From NCBI GenBank assembly GCA_019352035.1, contig JABBNZ010000002.1, positions 54,882 through 118,881 of the forward strand: a stretch of 64,000 nt of DNA. The letters run 5' to 3'. The translations under genes and the position numbers were made by a program. Positions 58,291-64,000 of the stretch are shown piece by piece (positions within the stretch are counted from its first letter, which is position 1; every line of letters begins with the position of its first letter). The notes beneath the pieces are model-generated. The model did no database searches. It was not told where the DNA came from and worked only from the letters and a program-made list of their open reading frames with translations. The stretch is from Pseudomonadota bacterium. GTDB taxonomy: Bacteria; Pseudomonadota; Gammaproteobacteria; Steroidobacterales; Steroidobacteraceae.

Positions 58291-58988
58291 AAGCTGGCAC
58301 CGCGCTCCGGTGCGGACTGCGCCCAGAGGCGCCCGCCGTGGCGGTGGACGATGCGTTGAGCCGCTGCCAGGCCGACGCCGACGCCCTCGTACTCACCCTC
58401 GGAGTGCAGGCGTTGAAACGGACGGAACAGCTTGTCGGCAAAGCGCATGTCGAAGCCTGCCCCGTTGTCGCGCACGAAGTAGACCGGGGGCGTCGTTGGC
58501 TGCGCGCCGACCTCTATCCGTGCGCACTCGCGGCGGCGGGTGAACTTCCAGGCGTTCTGCAGCAGCGCCTCGAGCGCAATGGTCAGCAACGGCGGATCGG
58601 CCTCGGCGGCGATGCCCTCGGGGATCACAGCCTCGACCGTCCGCGCAGGCTCGGCCGCGCGCAGGCGGTCGAGAATGCGGCGGGCGATCGGCGAGAGCGC
58701 CAGAGGGACCGGATTCAGCTCCGCACCATGGATTCGCGCCAGGCTCAGCAGTCCCTCGCACATGCCCGACATGCGGTGAGCGGCATCGAGCACGTGCTGC
58801 AGATACCGCCTGCCGTCCGCATCCAGGCGATCGCCGCAGTCTTCGCCCAGGGCGCGGGCGAAGCCGTCGATGGTGCGCAACGGCGCGCGCAGGTCGTGGG
58901 CGATGGTGTAAGTCAGGGACTCGAGCTCGCGGCGCGACTGCGCCAGCGACGCCAGCGTCTTTAGCCGGTCTGCCTGCTCATCCGCCAA
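58269..58988 (-). CDS. Soluble sensor-less histidine kinase
   Basis: Protein of 239 residues, with only the kinase core. A short coiled coil (RLKTLASLAQSRRELESLTY) leads into the phospho-acceptor His of TIAHDLRAPLRTIDGF. HATPase has LLQNAWKF, YFVRDNGAGFDMRFADKLF and GVGVGLAAAQRIVHRHGG. The core resembles the output domain of phytochrome-like kinases, but no PAS/GAF/PHY or membrane segment precedes it. Its signal must come from a partner or from an upstream gene part lost by rearrangement. No response-regulator gene is adjacent. Confidence 0.88.
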   Translation of the reverse strand: MADEQADRLKTLASLAQSRRELESLTYTIAHDLRAPLRTIDGFARALGEDCGDRLDADGRRYLQHVLDAAHRMSGMCEGLLSLARIHGAELNPVPLALSPIARRILDRLRAAEPARTVEAVIPEGIAAEADPPLLTIALEALLQNAWKFTRRRECARIEVGAQPTTPPVYFVRDNGAGFDMRFADKLFRPFQRLHSEGEYEGVGVGLAAAQRIVHRHGGRLWAQSAPERGASFYFTLAQ

Positions 58989-59122
58989 ATGTCAGCCTCG
59001 CGGTGATCGCCTGGCGCAGATTGCAACACCCGCAATGCTGACCGCAAGGAGGGCGGTCTTCAAGCCGGGCCGGCGCAGCTGCCCGATGCTCCGGCCGTCA
59101 GGATGCTCGACGGCGCGGCGCG

Positions 59123-59404
59123 TCAGTTGGCGCGGGCGCCGTAGCTTTCCATCATGAGGCCGGTGCCGCCGCGGGAGACATGTGCCACGACGGCGGTGCG
59201 CCGGTGGAGCTTGGTGACGGCGCCGAGGTTGATCGCGAAGGAGAGCACGACGGTCTGGCCCTTGCGCAGGCCGAGATTCGTGGTCTCGATGAAGACGCCC
59301 GTGGCGCTCAGATTCACCGCCTTGCAAAGCTTGCGGCAACCGCCGGGAACGGTGATGTAGACGGTCGTCCGGGCTCGGTGCCGTGTGTGCAGGCGGCGTT
59401 CCAT
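59123..59404 (-). CDS. PilZ domain protein (putative c-di-GMP receptor)
   Basis: Small protein of 93 residues, essentially one PilZ domain. RRLHTRHRARTTVYI gives the RxxxR-type motif at the N-terminus and VNLSATGVFIET the (D/N)xSxxG motif, both needed to bind cyclic di-GMP. The frame is open far upstream, antisense to metX, but only this end has PilZ character. The start at 59404 lacks a strong ribosome-binding site, so it is uncertain by a few residues. Confidence 0.75.
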   Translation of the reverse strand: MERRLHTRHRARTTVYITVPGGCRKLCKAVNLSATGVFIETTNLGLRKGQTVVLSFAINLGAVTKLHRRTAVVAHVSRGGTGLMMESYGARAN

Positions 59405-59502
59405 TCGAAGGCCTCGCGGGGATTCTGGCTTTTCTAGGTCGCGACCGGAGGAATTATGCCTCGGTCCGCGGCCGCCCGCATCGACACTCAACTTAATCCA
59501 GT

Positions 59503-59529
59503 GCGCAAATCGCTCCCGGCGATTTGCGC
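59503..59529. repeat. Perfect 10-bp inverted repeat with 7-base loop
   Basis: GCGCAAATCG and CGATTTGCGC with loop CTCCCGG, 70 bases after the metX stop and about 100 bases before the pilZ start. No T run follows on the metX strand. It may be a transcript-end hairpin for cysK-metX or an operator for pilZ. Confidence 0.6.
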
Positions 59530-59598
59530 GGCCCGGCCGTGTGACCGCCTTCGATTCCACGGCGCCGCAGTGAAGGCGCAAGCGCGCCGGCGGGGGGA

Positions 59599-60726
59599 TC
59601 AGCCCAGAAAGCCCTTCAGCTCGCGTCCGAAGCGCTCGATGTCGACCAGGAAGGAGTCGTGTCCCTCGATGCACTGCAAGGGGGCAAACCGGGTCGCGGC
59701 TCCGCCCGCCTGCAGCGCATCGGCGATGGCCCGCTGTTCCGCGATGGAGAAGAGCAGGTCTGACTCCACCCCGATCACGAGCGCCTGCTCGAGCCCCGCC
59801 TTGCCCAGTGCCGCCGGCGGGTCCCCGTGGGCGCCGAGATCGAAGCGATCCATGGCCCGCGAGAGGTAGAGGTAGCAGTTGGCATCGAAGGCGTTCACCC
59901 AGCGCCGTGCCTGTGATTCGAGATAGCCCTGGACCGAGAACTCGGCGGTAAAGGGCTCGTTGCCCTTGAGGTCGGGCCTCACCGGCTGGCGATCGAAGCG
60001 CTGCTGCCACTCCGCGGCCGAGCGATAGGTCACCGTCCCGAGCTTGCGCGCCAGGCCGAGCCCCGTACGGGGCGGCCGGTCGGCCGGATAGTGCCCGTGC
60101 CGCCAGTCCGGATCGCCCATGATCGCCTCCCGCTGAATCGAGCGCAGCGCGATGGCGAAGGGCGAGGCGGCGAGGGTGCCGGAAATGCTGACCAGCCGCC
60201 GCGCCGCACCGGGGAAGAGCGCCGCGTAGGCGAGCACCACCATGCCGCCGAGGGAGGGGCCCATGACGGTGTCCAGCCGCTCGATCCCGAGCGTGCGCGC
60301 CACCTCGTGCCCGGCACGCGCGATGTCCTCCACCGAGAGGTCGGGGAAGCTCAGCCGGTACCGGCGCCCGGTCGCAGGGTCGATCGAGGCCGGCCCGGTC
60401 GAACCGAAGCAGCTGCCCAGGGAATTGACGCAGACGACGAAGAGCTTGTCGGTGTCGATCGCCAGCCCGGGTCCCAGCATGCGCTGCCACCAGCCGTCGC
60501 GCGGGTCCTGAGGCGATGCGGCCGCGTGAGCCGGGGGCGAGAGTCCGGTGAAGAGGAGTACTGCGTTGTCGCGCGCCGCGTTCAGCTTCCCCCACGTCTC
60601 ATAGGCGATCTGCGCGCCGTGCAGCATCCCGCCCCGCCACATCGGGAAGGGGTCGGGCAGCCGCGCGTAGCGCCGGGCGTCCGGCTCGCCCTGCTCGGCA
60701 TCGGGAATGGGAGCGGGCATGCTCAC
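59599..60726 (-). CDS. metX: MetX-family acyltransferase, probably serine O-succinyltransferase
   Basis: Alpha/beta-hydrolase acyltransferase of 375 residues. GPSLGGMVVLAYA carries the nucleophile Ser, VESDLLFS the Asp and EGHDSFLVD the His, as in MetX. The loop after strand 3 reads FTGLSPPAHAA instead of the LTGDSHV found in homoserine acetyltransferases, a change near the substrate pocket. The gene overlaps the cysteine-synthase stop as GTGA. MetX members paired with such synthases in Xanthomonas-type bacteria make O-succinylserine, so I favour serine O-succinyltransferase over homoserine acyltransferase (inference from context and loop). Confidence 0.85.
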   Translation of the reverse strand: MSMPAPIPDAEQGEPDARRYARLPDPFPMWRGGMLHGAQIAYETWGKLNAARDNAVLLFTGLSPPAHAAASPQDPRDGWWQRMLGPGLAIDTDKLFVVCVNSLGSCFGSTGPASIDPATGRRYRLSFPDLSVEDIARAGHEVARTLGIERLDTVMGPSLGGMVVLAYAALFPGAARRLVSISGTLAASPFAIALRSIQREAIMGDPDWRHGHYPADRPPRTGLGLARKLGTVTYRSAAEWQQRFDRQPVRPDLKGNEPFTAEFSVQGYLESQARRWVNAFDANCYLYLSRAMDRFDLGAHGDPPAALGKAGLEQALVIGVESDLLFSIAEQRAIADALQAGGAATRFAPLQCIEGHDSFLVDIERFGRELKGFLG

Positions 60727-61664
60727 GGCTCAGGGTCCCCGCCGTCGGAGATACCCTCGAACAGCGGCGTCGAAAGATAACGCTCGCCGGTGTCCGGGAT
60801 CATCGCGAGGATCACGGAATCGGGGGGCGCGCCGGAGGCGACTTTCAGGGCGGCCGCGAAGGTGGCGCCCGAGGAGATGCCGCAGAAGATGCCTTCGCTG
60901 CGCGCCAACGCCCTCGAGGCCTCGATCGCCTCGGCATCCGTGACGGTCACGATCTCGTGAGCGACCTGGCGGTCGAGCACGGCCGGCAGGAAGTCCGGGG
61001 TCCAGCCCTGGATCTTGTGCGATGCGAAGGGCTTGCCCGAGAGCAGGGCAGCCGCTTCCGGCTCGCAGGCGATGATCTTCACCTCGGGCCGCGCGAGGCG
61101 GATGACCTGGCCGGCTCCGGTGAGCGTGCCGCCCGTACCCCAGCCGCTGACGAAGTAATCGAGCCGCCGGCCGGCAAAATCGCGCAGGATCTCCGGGCCG
61201 GTCGTATTGCGGTGGTAGGCGGGGTTGGCCGGGTTCTCGAACTGGCGCGTCAGGAACCATCCATGCTTCTTCGCCAGCTCCTCGGCTTTGCGGACCATGC
61301 CGGTGCCTCGCTCCGCGGCCGGCGTGAGGATCACTCTGGCGCCGAGCATGCGCATGATCTTGCGCCGCTCGATGGAAAAGCTCTCCGCCATCGTGGCGAC
61401 GAAGGGGTAGCCCTTGGCCGCGCAGACCATCGCCAGGGCGATACCGGTATTGCCCGATGTGGCCTCGACGACCGTCTGGCCGGGCGCGAGCGCGCCGCTG
61501 CGCTCGGCGTCCTCGATGACGGCGATCGCCAGGCGGTCCTTCACCGAGCCCAGCGGATTGAAGAACTCGCACTTGAGGTAAAGCGCCACATGGGCCGGGG
61601 CGAGGCGGCGGACCCGCACGATGGGCGTGCTGCCGATCGTACCCAGAATGCTTTCGTGGATCAT
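60723..61664 (-). CDS. Cysteine synthase family protein (CysK/CysM type)
   Basis: PLP enzyme of 313 residues, fold type II, joining sulfide with an activated serine to give cysteine. NPLGSVKDR holds the PLP Lys, EATSGNTGIALA binds the substrate carboxylate, GWGTGGTLTGAG binds the PLP phosphate and CGISSGAT the pyridine side. With the coupled MetX protein it forms a two-gene cysteine pathway; the activated serine is more likely O-succinylserine than O-acetylserine. ATG 61664 follows AGAAGGTGGT. Cystathionine beta-synthase is a less likely alternative, as no CBS pair is present. Confidence 0.92.
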   Translation of the reverse strand: MIHESILGTIGSTPIVRVRRLAPAHVALYLKCEFFNPLGSVKDRLAIAVIEDAERSGALAPGQTVVEATSGNTGIALAMVCAAKGYPFVATMAESFSIERRKIMRMLGARVILTPAAERGTGMVRKAEELAKKHGWFLTRQFENPANPAYHRNTTGPEILRDFAGRRLDYFVSGWGTGGTLTGAGQVIRLARPEVKIIACEPEAAALLSGKPFASHKIQGWTPDFLPAVLDRQVAHEIVTVTDAEAIEASRALARSEGIFCGISSGATFAAALKVASGAPPDSVILAMIPDTGERYLSTPLFEGISDGGDPEP

Positions 61665-61823
61665 GACACCACCTTCTACGCTCGCTGCCGCGGCGGCCAC
61701 AAGCAACCGCCGGCTATCTATTGAGACCCGGGGGTTATGACGTGCGCCGCGACCCGCTACACTCGGGCCAGCAAGTATGCGGCAGTCCTGCGCCATTCTC
61801 CAATCGCCCAGCTCCCAGCGCCC

Positions 61824-62603
61824 ATGACGGTCAGGCTGCAGAAACGGCTTGCCGCGGCGGGAATCGGCTCGCGGCGCCAGGTGGAGGAATGGATCGTCCA
61901 GGGGCGCCTGACGGTGGCGGGACGCACGGCGAAGCTCGGCGACCGCGCCGGCCCCGGTGATGAGATCCGCCTCGATGGGCGCCGGCTGGACCTCGGTCCG
62001 CCGCAGCCGGCCGTGAGCCATGCGCTGCTCTACCACAAGCCCGTCGGCGAGGTGACGACCCGGCGCGATCCGCAGGGCCGGCCCACCGTCTTCGACCGGC
62101 TGCCGCCGCCGGAGCACGGCCGCTGGATCGTCGTCGGGCGGCTGGATGTCAGCACGTCGGGTCTGCTCCTCTTCACCACCGACGGGGAGCTCGCGCACCG
62201 CCTGATGCATCCCTCGAGCCGCATCGAGCGCGAGTACCTCGTGCGGCTGCGCGGCCGGCCGGCCCCGGACATCGTCCGCAGGCTCCTGCGCGGCGTGTCC
62301 CTGGAGGATGGTCCCGCGGCATTCGACCGAATCAGCGAAGAGCCCGCCCCCGAGGGCGAAGCGGCGCGCAACGCTTCCTACCGAGTGGTACTCCACGAAG
62401 GGCGCAACCGCGAGGTGCGCCGCTTGTGGGAAGCGGTCGGGTGCGAGGTCAGCCGGCTGCTGCGCATCCGCTACGGTCCGGTCGAGCTGCCGCGCGAGCT
62501 TCGTCCGGGGGCATGGCGTCTGCTCGATGAGCGCCTGATCGCCCGGCTCGCAGCCGCCGCGGCACCGCCGGGCGCTCAGGCGCCCGCGTTGCGACCGGCA
62601 TAG
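61824..62603 (+). CDS. Pseudouridine synthase, RsuA/RluB/RluE family
   Basis: RNA-modifying enzyme of about 259 residues. The S4 RNA-binding domain (QKRLAAAGIGSRRQVEEWIVQG) is followed by the catalytic domain with VGRLDVSTSGLLLFTTDG containing the catalytic Asp, and HEGRNREVRRLWEAVG. Likely target is a uridine in 23S rRNA, as for RluB. An upstream in-frame ATG (61737) has a GGGGG stretch before it, but its extra residues do not fit the family. It is divergent from the cysteine synthase gene. Confidence 0.9.
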   Translation: MTVRLQKRLAAAGIGSRRQVEEWIVQGRLTVAGRTAKLGDRAGPGDEIRLDGRRLDLGPPQPAVSHALLYHKPVGEVTTRRDPQGRPTVFDRLPPPEHGRWIVVGRLDVSTSGLLLFTTDGELAHRLMHPSSRIEREYLVRLRGRPAPDIVRRLLRGVSLEDGPAAFDRISEEPAPEGEAARNASYRVVLHEGRNREVRRLWEAVGCEVSRLLRIRYGPVELPRELRPGAWRLLDERLIARLAAAAAPPGAQAPALRPA

Positions 62604-62686
62604 TCCTTGCGGGCGACGGGCACGGGGCGGCGCAGGGTCTGGCTGCAAGCGCCGCGGGCGGGTTGCGGCCACTGGAGGAGAGTGTC

Positions 62687-63082
62687 ATGCAGGTGTTGGT
62701 CAATTCGGATCACCACATCGTCGGCGGCGAAGATCTGACGGAGCGGGTGCAGGGCGTGGTCGAGGACCGGCTCGGCCGGTTCGAGGGACGGATCACGCGC
62801 GTCGAGGTTCATCTGAACGACCTCAACGGCGGCAAGCCGGGCGAGCGCGACAAGCGCTGCCTGATGGAGGCGCGTGTCGGGGGCATGAAGCCGATCGCGG
62901 TGAGTCACGAAGCGCCGACGCTGATGGAGGCGATCCACGCGGCGGCCGACAAGCTCGAGAGAGCGCTCGACCATGCGCTCGGCAAGCGGGAGGATAGCGC
63001 CGGTCGGACGCCGCCCGAGGAGCAGGTGGCGAGCGTGGAGGCGCTGCAGGCGCTCGAGCGCACCGAGGCCGACCATCGATGA
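62687..63082 (+). CDS. HPF/RaiA-like ribosome-associated protein
   Basis: Protein of 131 residues related to hibernation-promoting factor and RaiA, which bind the 30S decoding region in stress. QVLVNSDHHIVG starts the beta-strand and GVVEDRLGRFEGRITRVEVHL and MEAIHAAADKLERALDHALG are the helix and strand landmarks. A GGAGGAG site lies 6 bases before the ATG. The family also has members with no known ribosome role. Confidence 0.85.
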   Translation: MQVLVNSDHHIVGGEDLTERVQGVVEDRLGRFEGRITRVEVHLNDLNGGKPGERDKRCLMEARVGGMKPIAVSHEAPTLMEAIHAAADKLERALDHALGKREDSAGRTPPEEQVASVEALQALERTEADHR

Positions 63083-63420
63083 CTGCCGCCCCCGCCCTGC
63101 GGCCGGCGATCGCGACCGGCAGATCCTCGAGCGCGCCTCGAAACCCTCGGGCCTGCCGCTCGTGCCCGCCGCGCTGCCGGAGCGCCAGGCGCATCTGCCC
63201 GCGTTGAGCCGCAACCCCTTCCTGGCCGCGAGCGGCGCGGAGCTCGATCCCGGCGCGATCAGGCCCGGCGAGCCGTGATCGTGCTCGAGGCCCCCCGCAC
63301 GCCCTCGAGAGGACCGGCACCGGGGCGGCATTTCGCTACTGAGCCTGGGCCTGGGCGGGTCGAAAGCCATCGGAAAAGCGGTCCGGGGCCGCGCCGATAG
63401 CAAAAGACGCGCCACGCGCA
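63083..63420. other. Region upstream of the tRNA operon, no clear gene
   Basis: There are 338 bases after the HPF-like gene with a few short frames. One on the + strand ends LERASKPSGLPLVPAALP and could be a decayed coding fragment, but I cannot identify it. A CTCGAGG/CCTCGAG dyad near 63283-63310 might mark the end of the HPF transcript. Nothing else stands out. Confidence 0.4.
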
Positions 63421-63449
63421 TTGACACCCGCATTCCCGGAAACCACAAT
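63421..63449 (+). promoter_or_regulatory. Sigma-70-type promoter of the tRNA-tuf operon
   Basis: TTGACA (63421-63426), 17 bases, CACAAT (63444-63449), then a GC-rich stretch ACGCGGCTCG before the first tRNA. A perfect -35, optimal spacing and GC-rich discriminator are typical of stable-RNA promoters under stringent control. Confidence 0.8.
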
Positions 63450-63466
63450 ACGCGGCTCGTTTTCGC

Positions 63467-63552
63467 GGAGGGGTACCCAAGCGGCCAACGGGAGCAGACT
63501 GTAAATCTGCCGGCTTACGCCTTCGTAGGTTCGAATCCTACCCCCTCCACCA
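63467..63552 (+). tRNA. tRNA-Tyr (GTA)
   Basis: An 86-base gene including the encoded CCA. Acceptor stem GGAGGGG/CCCCTCC, anticodon GTA in GACTGTAAATC, a long variable arm as expected for tRNA-Tyr, and the T-arm GTAGGTTCGAATCCTAC. Confidence 0.97.
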
Positions 63553-63616
63553 GTCTGAGGCTGCGGGCGGGTAGATGCGGGCCGCGTCGGGGGGAATCGG
63601 CGGAGACGCGACATCG

Positions 63617-63690
<74 letters not shown>

Positions 63691-63706
63691 GGGTCCTTCG
63701 GCCCGA

Positions 63707-63782
63707 GCCCACGTAGCTCAGTTGGTAGAGCACGTCCTTGGTAAGGACGAGGTCAGCGGTTCAATCCCGCTCGTGGGCTCCA
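63707..63782 (+). tRNA. tRNA-Thr (GGT)
   Basis: A 76-base gene including CCA. Acceptor GCCCACG/CGTGGGC, anticodon GGT in CTTGGTAAG, T-arm AGCGGTTCAATCCCGCT. Together with the two preceding tRNAs it gives the Tyr-Gly-Thr-tuf order known from tufB operons. Confidence 0.97.
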
Positions 63783-63790
63783 GATTGAAC

Positions 63791-63836
63791 GAATTGCGGG
63801 GAGCAATTCATGACGATACGCGCGGGGCGCGTATCG
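63791..63836 (+). repeat. Two perfect hairpins between tRNA-Thr and tuf
   Basis: Stem 1: GAATTGC/GCAATTC with loop GGGGA (63791-63809). Stem 2: CGATACGCGC/GCGCGTATCG with loop GGG (63814-63836). No T run follows. They probably fold in the tuf leader and may direct RNA processing or attenuation. Confidence 0.7.
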
Positions 63837-63946
63837 GTCCCCGCGGGAGCGGGGGGCGGGGCCTGGGATGGGCCGAGTATTTTGTGGCGAAGCATTTGAT
63901 CTTTCCGGCGGGCCGAGTGCCCTGAAGATGTCCTGAGGAACATTCC

Positions 63947-64000
63947 ATGTCCAAAGAGAAATTCGAGCGTACCAAGCCTCATGTGAACGTGGGGACGATC
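63947..64000 (+). CDS. tuf: Elongation factor Tu (3' end outside window)
   Basis: The first 18 codons, MSKEKFERTKPHVNVGTI, are the invariant start of EF-Tu, the GTPase that brings aminoacyl-tRNA to the ribosome. An AGGA site lies about 8 bases upstream. Its position after the Tyr, Gly and Thr tRNA genes matches the tufB operon. The rest of the gene is beyond the window. Confidence 0.97.
   Translation, partial: MSKEKFERTKPHVNVGTI

Noticed and set aside
59405..60595. Upstream extension of the PilZ frame antisense or out of frame to metX
   Set aside because: Only the last 93 codons have domain character; the rest is another frame of metX.

Overview
The window is GC-rich, densely coded bacterial chromosome. 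It ends in the classic tRNA-Tyr, tRNA-Gly, tRNA-Thr, tuf arrangement. That arrangement, the TonB-dependent receptors, the HPF and RluB-type proteins and a MetX/cysteine-synthase pair resembling Xanthomonad O-succinylserine genes suggest a gammaproteobacterium near Xanthomonadales or Steroidobacterales. That placement is an inference. No rRNA, CRISPR array, intact insertion sequence or phage gene was seen.

Bases 1-12257 form an energy and pH block on the + strand: the 3' part of a glycogen debranching enzyme, a HAD hydrolase, acetate kinase, phosphoketolase and two plasma-membrane-type H+-ATPases. Together they could route sugar phosphate through acetyl phosphate to ATP and spend that ATP on proton export.

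Bases 12710-32011 are the most unusual part. A 5'-truncated hipA abuts a GntR regulator, followed by a short AraC regulator. Then come an S9 peptidase, a relic of an S10 peptidase, a TonB-dependent receptor on the - strand, and a long + strand operon. The operon holds five divergent S10 serine carboxypeptidase paralogues with a CapA-like protein, a class V PLP enzyme and a GPH/MFS transporter. Three promoters (S9 gene, receptor gene, S10 operon) share one composite architecture. It consists of two TGGAC-type direct repeats 21 bp apart next to a TTGG -35 element, then a -10 element that runs into the perfect palindrome TGTGATCACA. I read this as a single regulon, probably activated by the AraC protein and repressed by the GntR protein. 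It looks like an uptake and stepwise degradation system for an unidentified peptide or acyl conjugate, and I do not recognise it as a described system.

Bases 32095-45678 are mixed housekeeping and accessory genes: HutD, MarC, two GFA proteins, two very similar aldo/keto reductases flanking a macrodomain protein and nicotinamidase, PhzF, a second glgX, acetyltransferases, an alpha/beta hydrolase, YciI and small envelope proteins, one with a 30-bp repeat coding for His/Asp/Trp-rich sequence. Bases 45726-63082 hold a large Asp-box propeller protein, an ogt plus Ada/AlkA-fusion repair pair, a TonB receptor/YfiR/hybrid histidine kinase operon, a lipase-like lipoprotein, a GNAT relic, a soluble histidine kinase, a PilZ protein, a MetX-cysteine synthase operon, a pseudouridine synthase and an HPF-like protein. 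The window closes with the tRNA-tuf operon, which has a well-formed promoter and two perfect hairpins before tuf.
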